The notes under the pieces are model-generated. The model worked only from the letters and a program-made list of their open reading frames with translations. It ran no database searches and was not told where the DNA came from. This document shows, piece by piece, positions 33,755 through 42,708 of a DNA stretch of 64,000 bases. How positions within the stretch are numbered: position 1 is the first letter of the stretch; every line of letters begins with the position of its first letter. The position numbers and the translations under genes were made by a program. The stretch covers positions 372,001-436,000 of the forward strand of contig NZ_CP015961.1 of assembly GCF_001659785.1 (NCBI RefSeq), given 5' to 3'. The DNA is from Dietzia timorensis. GTDB lineage: Bacteria; Actinomycetota; Actinomycetes; Mycobacteriales; Mycobacteriaceae.

Positions 33755-34552
33755 TCAGCGGCCGGTGAAGTTCGGCGAACGCTTGGCCACGAAGGCGGCC
33801 TGGCCCTCGTGGCTGTCGTCTGAGGCGAGTGAATAGACGAAGTTGCGCTTTTCGTGCTCGAGCCCTGCGGCTATCGACCCGGTCTGCGCGGCCAGGGCGG
33901 CGTCTTTGGCCAGGGCCACGGCCAGCGGGGAATTAGCCGAGATCCGCTGCGCCAGGGCGATCGCCTGTTCGACGACCTCGTCGTCGTCGACCACCTTTCC
34001 CACCAGGCCGAGGGTGGCGGCCTCGGTCCCGGTGACCAGGTCGCCGCTGAGCAGCAGTGCCATGGCGCGAGGTTTGCCGAGCGCCCGGATGAGTCGTTGG
34101 GTGCCGCCGCCGCCGGGGATGACGCCGAGCTTGACCTCGGGTAATCCAAGGCGGGCACCCTGGCCGACGATGCTGGTGTCGCAGGCCAGGACGAGTTCGA
34201 GCCCGCCCCCCAGGGCCAGGCCCTCGACGGCTGCGATCACCGGTTTGGGGAAGTTCTCCAGGTCGGCCCATAGAGTCCCCCCGGAGGCCCGCCGCTGCCC
34301 GATCAACGGATCGGCCCGCAGGGCGTCGAACGCGGTGATGTCTGCTCCAGCGCAGAACACGCCGCTCGCGCCGGCCAAAACTATGGCGCGCACGGAGTCA
34401 TCGGTCCGCAGCTCGGCTAGGTGCCTGTTCAAGGCTGCGAACACCGCGGCGTTCAGTGCATTCCGGGCCTCGGGTCGGTTGATGCGCAGGATCGCGACGG
34501 CTCCGCGTCGTTCGCTGCGCACCACATCATCGTGTCCGCTCCGGTTGTTCAT
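33755..34552 (-). CDS. Enoyl-CoA hydratase/isomerase (crotonase family)
   Basis: 265 residues from the ATG at 34552, which overlaps the ligase stop (ATGA). Oxyanion-hole segments are VFCAGADITAF and ALGGGLELVLACD. The catalytic Glu pair region is GLPEVKLGVIPGGGGTQRL, with Glu in the usual positions. With the MaoC protein there are two hydratases in one operon, so one may act on a different chain length or as an isomerase. Confidence 0.9.
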   Translation of the reverse strand: MNNRSGHDDVVRSERRGAVAILRINRPEARNALNAAVFAALNRHLAELRTDDSVRAIVLAGASGVFCAGADITAFDALRADPLIGQRRASGGTLWADLENFPKPVIAAVEGLALGGGLELVLACDTSIVGQGARLGLPEVKLGVIPGGGGTQRLIRALGKPRAMALLLSGDLVTGTEAATLGLVGKVVDDDEVVEQAIALAQRISANSPLAVALAKDAALAAQTGSIAAGLEHEKRNFVYSLASDDSHEGQAAFVAKRSPNFTGR

Positions 34553-36222
34553 TCCTCGGCTCCCCGGTAGAGATCGGCGTGGTCGGTGCGTAGCGTCTTT
34601 TTGTCCAACTTGCCGACGCTGGTGCGCGGCAGCGCGTCGGCGAAGATGACGATGTCGGGCAGTTGCCACTTGGCGAACTTGTCTTCCAACACGGCGTGGA
34701 TGTCGTCGACGTCAAGATCGGCACCGTCTTCTTGGACGACGATCGCAACCGGGCGCTCTTGCCACTTGGGATGCTCGATCCCCACCACGGCGGCTTCGCG
34801 GACCTGTGGGTGGGCGACGATCGCGTTTTCCATGTCGATCGAGGAGATCCATTCGCCGCCGCTTTTGACCACGTCCTTGATGCGGTCGGTCAGCTTGAGG
34901 TAGCCGTCGGGGCGGATCGTGCCGGCATCGCCGCTGCGCCACCACCCATCGGCGAACGCGCCGCCTTTGTCTTCCATCTTGTGGTAGCGCTCGATGATCC
35001 ACGGGCCGCGCATGAGCACCTCGCCCTGGGAGACACCGTCGTGGGGTAGTTCGGTTCCGTCCGGTCCGACGACCTTGATGTCGATCCCGTTGACCAGCAG
35101 ACCCTGGGCCCGCTTGAGATCCCACTTCTCCTTCTCACTGAGCACGTCCCGCAGCGTGTGCTTCAGGCCTGCGTTGACGGTGACCAGCGGAGTGGTCTCC
35201 GTGGCGCCGTAGGCGTGGATGATGTCGGCGCCGGTGAGGTCATGGAAGCCGCGCATGAGCGTGAGCGACGGTTCGGTCGCCCCGGACAGCAGACGGGCGC
35301 GGCTGAAGTCCGGGCGCGTCTTGAGTGTGCGGATGTAGTCGAGCATCGGCTCGAAGATCGCGGGGGCACCGTTGGCTACGGTGACGGACTCGGAGATCAT
35401 CGCGTCAACCAGCACAGAGGTGTCCTCGGCCGTATACCGTCCGGGCAGCACGACCTTGGCGGCCGAGTAGATGGCCGACTGCGGCAGTCCCCAGCCCTGG
35501 CCGTGGAACATCGGGGTGATGACCATGACGGTGTCGTCGTCGCCCATCTTCAACTGCGCTGCCTCGGCAAGAGTGTGGAGGTAGATCCCGCGATGGGAGT
35601 AGTACACGCCCTTGGGGCGGCCGGTGGTGCCGGTGGTGTAGCACGCGCTGTACGCCGAGGTTTCGTCGATCATCGGCCAGTCGAAGGTCGATTCCGCGGC
35701 CGTCAGCGCGTCTTCCCAGTGGACGACCCCGGGCAGGGTGGTGGAGATCTCCGAGAGTGGCTTGTCCGTCATGACCACCCAGGTCTTCACCCCGACGCCC
35801 TGCTCGACCAGCGCCTCGGCCACGGGCAGCAGGGACTCGTCGACCAGCACGATCGAGGCTTCGGCGTGGTCGGTGACATAGGCCAGGTCCACCGGGGCGA
35901 GCCGCAGGTTCATCTGCAGCATCACCGATGCGATACCGGGAATCGCCCAGTACAGCTCCATATGGCGTTTGGAGTTCCAATCCAGGATTCCCACCACCGT
36001 TCCGGGGCCGGCCCCCAGCCCGGTGAGCGCGTGGGCTGACTTCCCGACCCGCTCGAACATGTCTGCGTAGGTGTAGCGGTCCCAGCCCCCGTCGATGGTG
36101 CGGAATACGATCTCCTGCTCGGGGTAGGTCCGGGCGGAGTGCCGCAGCAGGGTGGTGGTGTTGAGCTGGTAACTGTCACCGTGTGTCGACGGCAGACCGG
36201 TGACGATGGGGTGGGACGTCAT
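34549..36222 (-). CDS. Fatty-acid/aryl-acid--CoA ligase (AMP-binding)
   Basis: 557 residues. AMP-binding P-loop YTTGTTGRPKGVYYSH (near residue 185), HAYGATETTPL, then WWRSGDAGTIRPDGYLKLTD and the C-terminal Lys segment RTSVGKLDKKTL. It activates a carboxylic acid to its CoA thioester. Length and the LRDVLSEKEKWDLKRAQG region place it with medium-chain acyl-CoA ligases. It lies upstream of the hydratase and 53 bp after the thiolase on the same strand. Confidence 0.9.
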   Translation of the reverse strand: MTSHPIVTGLPSTHGDSYQLNTTTLLRHSARTYPEQEIVFRTIDGGWDRYTYADMFERVGKSAHALTGLGAGPGTVVGILDWNSKRHMELYWAIPGIASVMLQMNLRLAPVDLAYVTDHAEASIVLVDESLLPVAEALVEQGVGVKTWVVMTDKPLSEISTTLPGVVHWEDALTAAESTFDWPMIDETSAYSACYTTGTTGRPKGVYYSHRGIYLHTLAEAAQLKMGDDDTVMVITPMFHGQGWGLPQSAIYSAAKVVLPGRYTAEDTSVLVDAMISESVTVANGAPAIFEPMLDYIRTLKTRPDFSRARLLSGATEPSLTLMRGFHDLTGADIIHAYGATETTPLVTVNAGLKHTLRDVLSEKEKWDLKRAQGLLVNGIDIKVVGPDGTELPHDGVSQGEVLMRGPWIIERYHKMEDKGGAFADGWWRSGDAGTIRPDGYLKLTDRIKDVVKSGGEWISSIDMENAIVAHPQVREAAVVGIEHPKWQERPVAIVVQEDGADLDVDDIHAVLEDKFAKWQLPDIVIFADALPRTSVGKLDKKTLRTDHADLYRGAEE

Positions 36223-36274
36223 GTTGGTGCTCCTGAAGTGGGGTTGGGACGGTGGCTGGGACGGAGGGGGCTCG

Positions 36275-37480
36275 TCAGAGGCGTTCGATGATGGTGGTGT
36301 TAGCGGTGCCGTGGGCTTCGCAGATGGTCTGTAGCCCGTATCGGCTGCCGGTGCGTTCGAGTTCGGTCAGCAGGTCCGTCATCATGCGGGCGCCGGTGGA
36401 TCCGAGGGGGTGGCCGACAGCCACCGAGCCGCCGTTGACGTTGAGTTTGTCGTCGGGGACGCCGAACTCTTTTTGGAACATCAGCGGTACTCCCGCGAAC
36501 GCTTCGTTGACCTCGAACAGGTCGATATCGTCCACCGTGAGCCCCGACCGGTCCAGGGCCTTGCGGGTGGACTCGAGGATTGCGGTGAACTGGATGATCG
36601 GATCGGCCGCGGCGACCGCGTGGACCACGAAGCGGGCGCGGGGGGTGAGCCCGTGGGCCTCGGCGAACTCGCGGTCGGCGATGAGTAGTGCGGCGGCGCC
36701 GTCGCTGAGCTGGGAGGAGTTGGCTGCGGTGGTCTTGCCGTCTTCGGCGAACACCGCCCGCAGGGACGCCATCTTCTCTGGGTCGAGCTCGGCCCGGATC
36801 CCCTCATCCGCGGTCACGGGCTCGCTGGAGTCATCGAGCGGGTCGCGGCGCAGCGGAACCAGCTGGGTCTCGAAGCGGCCGTCGCGGGTGGCAGCCAGCG
36901 CCCGCTCGTGGCTCCGGCGGCTGAAGGCGTCGAGTTCCTCCCGGCTGAGGTCGAAGCGGGTGTTCATCAGCTCACTGGACGGGCCTTGAACCAGCAGTCC
37001 GCCGTCGTAGCGGGCCAGTTCGCGGGGGGAGTATTGCGGGCCTAGCGGGGCGCCGGGTTGTAATGAGGATGGCAGCGCCACCTGTGACATCGACTCCACG
37101 CCGCATGCGATGGCGAGGTCGTAGGACCCCGCCTCCACACCGTGGGCGGCAAATGCGACAGCTTGCTGCCCCGAGCCGCACTGTCGGTCCACGGTCACGG
37201 CCGGCACCGAATCGGGCAGGCCGGAGGAGAGCACCGCATGGCGAGCGATGTTGGAGCTCTGCTGGTCGTGCGTCATCACACAGCCAGCGATCACGTCGTC
37301 GATTTTCTCCGGCGCCACATCACTGCGGCGAACCAGTTCACTGAGGGTGGCCCCCAGCAGATCGGCGGGATGCCAGGCGGCCAGCGCCCCGCCGCGCTTG
37401 CCGACCGGGGTCCGGACGGCATCGACGATCACGGCCTCGCGGGTGGCTCGGGAACTACGGGGCTGGGGGGAGTCGGTCAT
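36275..37480 (-). CDS. Acetyl-CoA C-acyltransferase (thiolase)
   Basis: 401 residues from the ATG at 37480. Nucleophile segment VDRQCGSGQQAVAF, second site NGGSVAVGHPLGSTGARM, and C-terminal Cys in TICEAHGTANTTIIERL. All three catalytic elements are present. It cleaves 3-ketoacyl-CoA to acetyl-CoA. Its place in a beta-oxidation-like operon, far from pcaHGBL, argues against a PcaF role, although 3-oxoadipyl-CoA thiolysis cannot be excluded. The long upstream extension of the frame is shadow inside the CoA-transferase gene. Confidence 0.88.
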   Translation of the reverse strand: MTDSPQPRSSRATREAVIVDAVRTPVGKRGGALAAWHPADLLGATLSELVRRSDVAPEKIDDVIAGCVMTHDQQSSNIARHAVLSSGLPDSVPAVTVDRQCGSGQQAVAFAAHGVEAGSYDLAIACGVESMSQVALPSSLQPGAPLGPQYSPRELARYDGGLLVQGPSSELMNTRFDLSREELDAFSRRSHERALAATRDGRFETQLVPLRRDPLDDSSEPVTADEGIRAELDPEKMASLRAVFAEDGKTTAANSSQLSDGAAALLIADREFAEAHGLTPRARFVVHAVAAADPIIQFTAILESTRKALDRSGLTVDDIDLFEVNEAFAGVPLMFQKEFGVPDDKLNVNGGSVAVGHPLGSTGARMMTDLLTELERTGSRYGLQTICEAHGTANTTIIERL

Positions 37481-37503
37481 GACTGGGTCCTTCCTCAAGG
37501 TGG

Positions 37504-38391
37504 TCAGGTGGTGGGCGCCGTGGGCGCGTGAGTGGTCTGCGCTGTGGCCGGGTGGGCATCGCGAACGGCGGTGAGCGGGATGTCGTGGCGCGCGGCCAGA
37601 TCCTCCCAGTGGGCCGTGGTGTGCGCGGCGAAGGCGCGGGTGTAGGCGGCGGATGTGCCGTCGCAATCGAGTACTTCTCTGGTGCGGGCCTCGAAGTGCG
37701 GTTCGAGTGCCCCCAGGGCGATGTGGCCGTCGGCGGTGGCATAGATGTTGTAGGAGGGCAGAGCCCCGCCCAGTGGTGCTCCATTGCCAAACAGGCCGTG
37801 CCGGAGGGCAGCCGCGGAGTCGTACGCGGCCGCGTCGAGAGTGATGCGTTGATGTCCGCCGGAGTCGTGCTGTCCCCGGGCCAGCAGCAGGGCCAGGGCG
37901 GCCGAGATGGCCCGCTCCCCACCGACGGTGTCGGCGACCGGGACCAGCGGCAGGTGCGGCGGCCGGATGGTGCCGTATCTCGCCTGATATGTCAGGTCGT
38001 GGCCCGCGACCTCCTCGTCGGCGCCGTCGTAGCCCACGATCTCCACATGGCACAACCGCGGGTAGCGGTCGCTGAGATCGCCGAGGCCGAGTCGGCAGAA
38101 CGCTGACGGGCGCATGGCGGTCACCAACACGTCCGCCGTATCGAGCAGCCTGGTCAGCTCCTCCAGGCCGCTACGACTTTTGAGGTCGGCCCGACGAACC
38201 TCCACTCCCTGTGTCAGTTCTGCGTACCAGGAGGGCGCGGCCACGGCCAAGGCGTCACCCACCGGCGGCTCCACTTTGATCACCGCTGCGCCGAGGTCAC
38301 GAAGGCCTGCCACGGCCAGCGGACCGGGCAGGTTGGTAGCCAAAGAGACGACCTGTATGCCGGCCAGGGGTCGGAGCGATCTGGGACTCAT
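37504..38391 (-). CDS. CaiB/BaiF-type CoA transferase, short form
   Basis: 295 residues against ~380-400 for typical class III CoA transferases. The start GIQVVSLATNLPGPLAVAGL and the Asp of GHDLTYQARYG are family features, as are TVGGERAISAALALLLAR and NIYATADGHIALGALEPHF. The C-terminus is reduced and ends in an Ala/Thr-rich stretch, so activity is uncertain. First gene of the minus-strand operon, divergent from the TetR gene. It might act as a racemase-like enzyme for 2-methylacyl-CoA. Confidence 0.8.
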   Translation of the reverse strand: MSPRSLRPLAGIQVVSLATNLPGPLAVAGLRDLGAAVIKVEPPVGDALAVAAPSWYAELTQGVEVRRADLKSRSGLEELTRLLDTADVLVTAMRPSAFCRLGLGDLSDRYPRLCHVEIVGYDGADEEVAGHDLTYQARYGTIRPPHLPLVPVADTVGGERAISAALALLLARGQHDSGGHQRITLDAAAYDSAAALRHGLFGNGAPLGGALPSYNIYATADGHIALGALEPHFEARTREVLDCDGTSAAYTRAFAAHTTAHWEDLAARHDIPLTAVRDAHPATAQTTHAPTAPTT

Positions 38392-38489
38392 TTCAGCGAC
38401 TATACAAGTAGTCAGTAAACTTAGCCACTGTATAGCTTTAGCGATTGGCGCGTCCCCGTAGACTCGTTTGTCGACCGAAGGGAGACCGC
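38392..38489. promoter_or_regulatory. Divergent control region with long-spaced dyad (TetR operator candidate)
   Basis: CTATACA at 38400-38406 and TGTATAG at 38429-38435 are exact inverted repeats 22 bases apart, in the AT-richest part of the region. They flank a GTCAGTAAACTTAGC core. This lies between the CoA-transferase operon and the TetR gene, where both promoters must overlap. Confidence 0.65.
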
Positions 38490-39128
38490 GTGGACCGCCC
38501 CGCCCAGCACTCCGGCGACCAAGATCTCACCGCCAAAGCGCGAATCCGCAACGCCGCTCTCGAGCTTTACGCGGCCAACGGCGAGGACCGCACACCGATG
38601 CGGGCGGTCGCGGCCGCCGCCGGGGTTACCGTAGGGCTGGTGGTCCATCACTACGGGTCCAAAGACGGCCTCCGCGAGGCCGTGGAGCAGATCGTCGTGG
38701 AGCGTTTTGCGTCGGCCCTTGCTTCGGCGCCGACCGACGGGGCCGGCGAAGAAATCGCTCGCGTCCGGAATGAATCCGTCGCGGAAATGCTGGTCAGAAA
38801 CCCGGAGGTGGTCAACTATCTCCGCCGGGCGCTACTCGAACCCGGTGGTCAGCGGGGGCAACTGCTGGAGCGGCTCACCGAACTTACCCACCGGGAGGTC
38901 GTTGCGATGCGCGAGACCGGCGCGGCCTCGCGGGGTCGCGCCGACTCCGTCCAGGTGGTCGACGTGATCATCAACCAGATGGGCCGGCTGTTCCTGCAGC
39001 CGCTGGTGGATGCCGTCTGGACCCACCTCGGGACCTTTACCCACACCGAGGGGCGCAGCAAGCCCGAGCTCGGCGTGAGCGTGTCCGGGGGAGGAGCTGT
39101 CGATCGTTCCCACGGGTCAGCCACCTGA
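38490..39128 (+). CDS. TetR-family repressor of the acyl-CoA cluster
   Basis: 212 residues from the GTG at 38490, behind a GAAGGGAGA site (a TTG farther upstream is less likely). Helix-turn-helix MRAVAAAAGVTVGLVVHHYG at residues ~38-57, then a helical ligand domain. It is divergent from the CaiB-to-MaoC operon, 115 bp before the second ligase gene. It probably represses both and is released by an acyl-CoA. The last ~25 residues are low-complexity. Confidence 0.88.
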   Translation: MDRPAQHSGDQDLTAKARIRNAALELYAANGEDRTPMRAVAAAAGVTVGLVVHHYGSKDGLREAVEQIVVERFASALASAPTDGAGEEIARVRNESVAEMLVRNPEVVNYLRRALLEPGGQRGQLLERLTELTHREVVAMRETGAASRGRADSVQVVDVIINQMGRLFLQPLVDAVWTHLGTFTHTEGRSKPELGVSVSGGGAVDRSHGSAT

Positions 39129-39243
39129 CTCGAGTTTCACTTTCACTGAACATCTGTACAAGCATCACGCTGGCGGTTACTGTTCCTGCTGTGTCCGGGG
39201 TCACATATCCGATCCCGGAGTCATCGACACCTCAGGAGTCACC

Positions 39244-40779
39244 ATGGCCACTCTCGGAGGCGCCCTCGCGCTCAATGCCCGCCGGCACCCGGACAAGACC
39301 GCACTGATCTTCGGCGAGAGCACCTACTCGTACGAGCAGCTCGCGGCCCGGATCAATCAGTATGCGCACGCGTTGGCGTCGCTCGGAGTCGGCAAGGGCG
39401 ACAGGGTGGCACTGCTGAGTCCGAACTCCGACGCGTACATCCTGGGCCTGTACGGAGCGTTCCGACTGGGGGCCATTGCCGTGCCTCTCAACCCTCGCGT
39501 GCCGGCCCGCGAACTTCGCTACCTGCTCGAGGACTCCGGTGCGACGGTGCTGCTGTACTCCGAGGGGCTCGCGGTGGTGGTGGCCGGCCTCGACGAACTC
39601 GATCCGCTGCCGTCCGCGCCGCAAAGTCTGGTGCTGGACGAGCCCGCCGCGCAGGGCATCGCGCGGCTCGCAGACACCATGCCGACCACCGCGCCGGAAG
39701 TGGAGGTCATCGAGGACGACGACTGCATTATCCTCTACACCTCGGGCACGACCGGGCGTCCCAAGGGAGCGGTGTTCGACCATCACCGCATGCTGTGGGT
39801 GGGGAACTCGGTTTCCGCACTCGGTATGAATATCTTCGACCGGAATCTGCACGTCGCGCCGATGTACCACTGCGCGGAGCTGGTCCTGTTCGTTATGTCA
39901 GGGTTCAGCCTGGGCACCACTCACGTGGTGCTGCCAGCGTTCGAGCCCAAGGCGGTCCTGGATGCGCTGGAGAAGCACCGCATCACCGTGTTCCTGGGCG
40001 TGCCCACCATGTACCAGATGCTGCTGCAGCACCCCGAGCTCGGCACGCGCGATCTGTCCGCGTGGCGGCTGGGCTTCTTCGGCGCCGCACCAATGCCGCC
40101 GAGCGCGGCGACCAGCTTGCTCGCCACCCTGCCGCACGTGCAGTTCTTCCAGCTGTGCGGCCAAACCGAAGGCGGCCCGACCGGCATCTTCCTCACTCCG
40201 GACGAAGTACGCGCCCGCCCAGATGCCACCGGACGGGCGTCCATCACTAACGCCGAGACGCGGATCGTCGACGACGAGGGCAACGACACCGCGGTCGGCG
40301 AGCCCGGGGAGATCATTTACCGAGGCGAGACCATCATGAAGGGCTACTGGAACAAGCCCGAGGCCACCGCCGATGCGCTCCGCGACGGCTGGCTGCACAG
40401 CGGCGACGTGGCGGTCCGGGACGCCGACGGGTTTATCACGATCGTTGATCGGATGAAGGACATGATCATCACGGGCGGGCGCAACGTGTACTCGGTGGAG
40501 GTCGAACAGGCCCTCGCCGGCCACCCGGACGTGGCCGATGTGGCGGTCGTCGGGCGGCCGGACGAGATGTTCGGGGAGAGCCTCATCGCCGTCGTCACCC
40601 CGGTCGAGGGCCGCGAGGTCACCTTGGAGTTGCTCCGCGAGTACGGATCCCAGTTCATTGCGGGTTACAAGCTTCCGCGCGAGCTCATCACCCGGCCCAT
40701 TCCCCGTAACCCCTCGGGGAAGATTCTCAAGCACGTGCTGCGTGATGCAATCACGGAAGGCACAGTCGCCACCAGCTAA
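39244..40779 (+). CDS. Acyl-CoA synthetase (AMP-binding)
   Basis: 511 residues. ALNARRHPDKTALIFGESTY at the start, P-loop IILYTSGTTGRPKGAVFDHH (near residue 170), FFQLCGQTEGGPTGIFLTPD, WLHSGDVAVRDADGFITIVD and the final RNPSGKILKHVLRD with the catalytic Lys. An AGGAG site precedes the ATG. It differs from the ligase at 34549 and may activate a different acid, so the cluster has two entry enzymes. Transcribed away from the rest of the cluster. Confidence 0.9.
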   Translation: MATLGGALALNARRHPDKTALIFGESTYSYEQLAARINQYAHALASLGVGKGDRVALLSPNSDAYILGLYGAFRLGAIAVPLNPRVPARELRYLLEDSGATVLLYSEGLAVVVAGLDELDPLPSAPQSLVLDEPAAQGIARLADTMPTTAPEVEVIEDDDCIILYTSGTTGRPKGAVFDHHRMLWVGNSVSALGMNIFDRNLHVAPMYHCAELVLFVMSGFSLGTTHVVLPAFEPKAVLDALEKHRITVFLGVPTMYQMLLQHPELGTRDLSAWRLGFFGAAPMPPSAATSLLATLPHVQFFQLCGQTEGGPTGIFLTPDEVRARPDATGRASITNAETRIVDDEGNDTAVGEPGEIIYRGETIMKGYWNKPEATADALRDGWLHSGDVAVRDADGFITIVDRMKDMIITGGRNVYSVEVEQALAGHPDVADVAVVGRPDEMFGESLIAVVTPVEGREVTLELLREYGSQFIAGYKLPRELITRPIPRNPSGKILKHVLRDAITEGTVATS

Positions 40780-40842
40780 CAATCGGATAGCTCGTTAGGC
40801 TCCTCTACCAAGCCACCTGCCATTTGGCCCGCTCTGGGAGAG

Positions 40843-40906
40843 GTCGAGTTCGCGGGATACTCGGCGTCGCCTACTTGTCATAACGTAAGTTATCGGCGGT
40901 AACTTA
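40843..40906. repeat. Repeat unit, right copy, with recombinase-core-like inverted repeat
   Basis: GTCGAGTTCGC (40843-40853) and CTACTTGTCATAACGT (40871-40886) match 31777-31825. The right copy runs on into TAAGTTA at 40886-40892, a 7-base spacer TCGGCGG, and TAACTTA at 40900-40906, a perfect 7-7-7 dyad of the size used by tyrosine recombinases. Further GATAACG motifs follow near 40945. Confidence 0.65.
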
Positions 40907-41000
40907 ATGGGAGTGTGTGCAGCTGCATTTACTGTTGATTACCTGCGATAACGTGTTTTCTGGTGGACGCTCAGGGGGCTCGTGCAGCGAGGGTGTCTGG

Positions 41001-41675
41001 TTACGGGCGTTGGGTGAGGATGGTGCTGGCTTCTTCCATCTGTCGGACCCACTGTGCGGTTGCGGTGGAGCGCAGCTCGACGAGATCAAGCATCCGCGCG
41101 AGGTCGTCGGAGAGGTCTCGGGCGAAGATCGGTTCGTGGTGGGCGATACGGTTCCGCAGTTTCCGGATGACCTCCAGGTCGTCGCGGACCTGCTTGCGAA
41201 GCTCTTTGGCGGTTTTCCCGGCGGTATTGGGAAATAGTGACAGGATTTGGTGGTGCCAGATCCGCTCATCGTGGCGAGCGGTGAACATGGCCTGCCAGAA
41301 CGAGAGTTTCAACTCTGCGACCACTTTCCCGGTGGTCTGTTCGCGACTGCGGGTTTGGATTAGGTCACGTTGCGGGTTGTAGATGTGCCCTTTGGGTGAG
41401 GGGAGACTCTGCTGGAAAGTCTGGTTCCACGGCCATTTGGGCCCGTACACGGCGGTAATTGCCTCGTCGACCGCATTGCGTGTGGAGATCTCGGCGAAAT
41501 GCGAGGGCAGCATCAGTGCGGCGGCGATGCGCGCGTTCCAGCCGTAGAGCGCCATGGCCTGGGCGGTATCCCCGCCGGCCGCCGAGATGTAGGTGTTTGC
41601 CCGAGGGGTACTCAGCACAGCCTGGATGGCTGCGGTATCAGTGGGCTTGGCGGGCGGCACTCTGAGAACGTACAC
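41001..41675 (-). CDS. Abi-like protein with HEPN RNase motif
   Basis: 224 residues. Abi-type helical protein: NARIAAALMLPSHFAEISTR near the middle, and at the end RKLRNRIAHHEPIFARDL, which holds the HEPN motif R-N-R-I-A-H (Arg174 to His179). HEPN proteins of the Abi_2 kind are RNases that protect against phages or act as toxins. No partner antitoxin gene is adjacent on either side: the nearest genes are a ligase and a KfrA-like protein. Start GTG at 41675 (MYVLRVPPAK). Confidence 0.75.
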   Translation of the reverse strand: MYVLRVPPAKPTDTAAIQAVLSTPRANTYISAAGGDTAQAMALYGWNARIAAALMLPSHFAEISTRNAVDEAITAVYGPKWPWNQTFQQSLPSPKGHIYNPQRDLIQTRSREQTTGKVVAELKLSFWQAMFTARHDERIWHHQILSLFPNTAGKTAKELRKQVRDDLEVIRKLRNRIAHHEPIFARDLSDDLARMLDLVELRSTATAQWVRQMEEASTILTQRP

Positions 41676-41733
41676 TTGGAGTTACTAGCCGTGGGACTTG
41701 CGGGCGTAAGCCTCCCCCTGCGGACATAGGAAT

Positions 41734-41770
41734 AAAGGAAGGGATCTCGCCGAGCGAGGTCCCTTCCTTT
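41734..41770. terminator. Strong hairpin terminator, isolated
   Basis: AAAGGAAGGGA at 41734-41744 pairs with TCCCTTCCTTT at 41760-41770, enclosing a second GC stem (CTCGC/GCGAG). A CTTTCT run follows on the plus strand and TTTATTCC on the minus. It faces no gene end that I can see, so it may belong to a lost gene or insulate the divergent promoters. Confidence 0.7.
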
Positions 41771-42087
41771 CTGTGTCTGGGTTACTGCATCGGCGTTGTC
41801 GCTGGCCAGGGCTGGCGCAACCGGAAGGTACAGGTGTGCGCTGGCGACAAGTCTCTCCCGTGTGGCGGTGTACGCCGTATGGGGTCGGCGATGATGTGCC
41901 GCCAGCTGTCGATGCCACGTCGGCGTCCGTGCTGGAGGGCTACAACCGCGCCGTCGGAGGGCGCCGGGCCCACGCGTCGCTCGTGACCCCATCTGGCTCG
42001 ACGGTAGGAGTGCCGGCTCCGACGGCCATCCCTGCCCATGGTCGCCGCGCCACGCCTGGTGCGGACTATCCGTCGAGCGCGGAATCG
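41771..42087. other. Non-coding stretch upstream of the KfrA-like gene
   Basis: Open frames exist on both strands but lack recognisable features; the plus-strand one merges into the KfrA-like gene upstream of its likely start. It probably holds the kfrA promoter at its right end. Confidence 0.4.
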
Positions 42088-42130
42088 GGTAACGTCGGTA
42101 ACGCCACACGTTACCGGTTACCCGTTACCG
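42088..42130. promoter_or_regulatory. Iterated GGTAACG/CGTTACC array (KfrA operator or partition site candidate)
   Basis: Five copies of a 7-8 base motif in 43 bp: GGTAACG at 42088, CGGTAACG at 42096, CGTTACCG at 42109, GGTTACCC at 42116 and CGTTACCG at 42123. The first two are direct copies and the others inverted, so the array has dyad symmetry around 42106. It lies 17 bases before the KfrA-like start codon. Confidence 0.75.
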
Positions 42131-42147
42131 CTACTTGGGGAGTTGTC

Positions 42148-42708
42148 ATGTCGTCGTCGGAGAAGATCGCTCACGCCTACGGCGTACTCGTCGCGCGCGG
42201 GGACAAGGTCACCGTGCGGGCGGTGCAGAAACAGGCGGGGGTGCGGATCGGCGAGGTAGCGGCGTGGATGCGCGAGCACGCCACGGGCGCAGCAAGCGAG
42301 GTTCCCGAGGCCCCGGACTTGTCTGAGCCGATGTCGGCGATGGTGGCCTCGGTGTGGGCGGCGGCGTGGAAGCGCGCCGCCGAGCAGGCAGACGAGGCCA
42401 CCGCGGTGGCGCTCGATGCCGCGCGCGCCGGCGAGGCCGACGCCCTCGCCGCGGTGGAGATAGCCACCGCGCAACAAGCAGACGCCGACGCGGCCCGAGA
42501 TGAGGCGGTCCGGGACGCCGAGCAGCTGCGCACCGAGCTGGCCCAGGTCCGCCAGCAACTCGAGACGATGCAGCGCCAGGCAGAGCAGGCGCGAGCCCTG
42601 GCGGAGGAGGCTGACCGCGCCCGGGTGCGGGCCGAGGCCACCTCGGACACCTTGCGTGAACTGCTGGACGCGTTTCGTTCCTCCGGGCAGGCCGACGAGG
42701 ACAAGTAG
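42148..42708 (+). CDS. KfrA-like DNA-binding coiled-coil protein
   Basis: 186 residues from the ATG at 42148. The N-terminal ~55 residues (AYGVLVARGDKVTVRAVQKQ, AGVRIGEVAAWMREH) match the KfrA N-terminal helix-turn-helix. The remainder is a long Ala/Glu/Gln-rich coiled coil (residues ~80-180). KfrA proteins of plasmids bind their own promoter region and support stable inheritance. The iterated array just upstream is the expected target. This is the best single indication that the region is plasmid-derived. Confidence 0.8.
   Translation: MSSSEKIAHAYGVLVARGDKVTVRAVQKQAGVRIGEVAAWMREHATGAASEVPEAPDLSEPMSAMVASVWAAAWKRAAEQADEATAVALDAARAGEADALAAVEIATAQQADADAARDEAVRDAEQLRTELAQVRQQLETMQRQAEQARALAEEADRARVRAEATSDTLRELLDAFRSSGQADEDK

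Noticed and set aside
36275-37480. Thiolase as pcaF and CaiB protein as pcaIJ
   Set aside because: They are in a separate TetR-controlled acyl-CoA operon; CaiB is a class III transferase, unlike the two-subunit PcaIJ.
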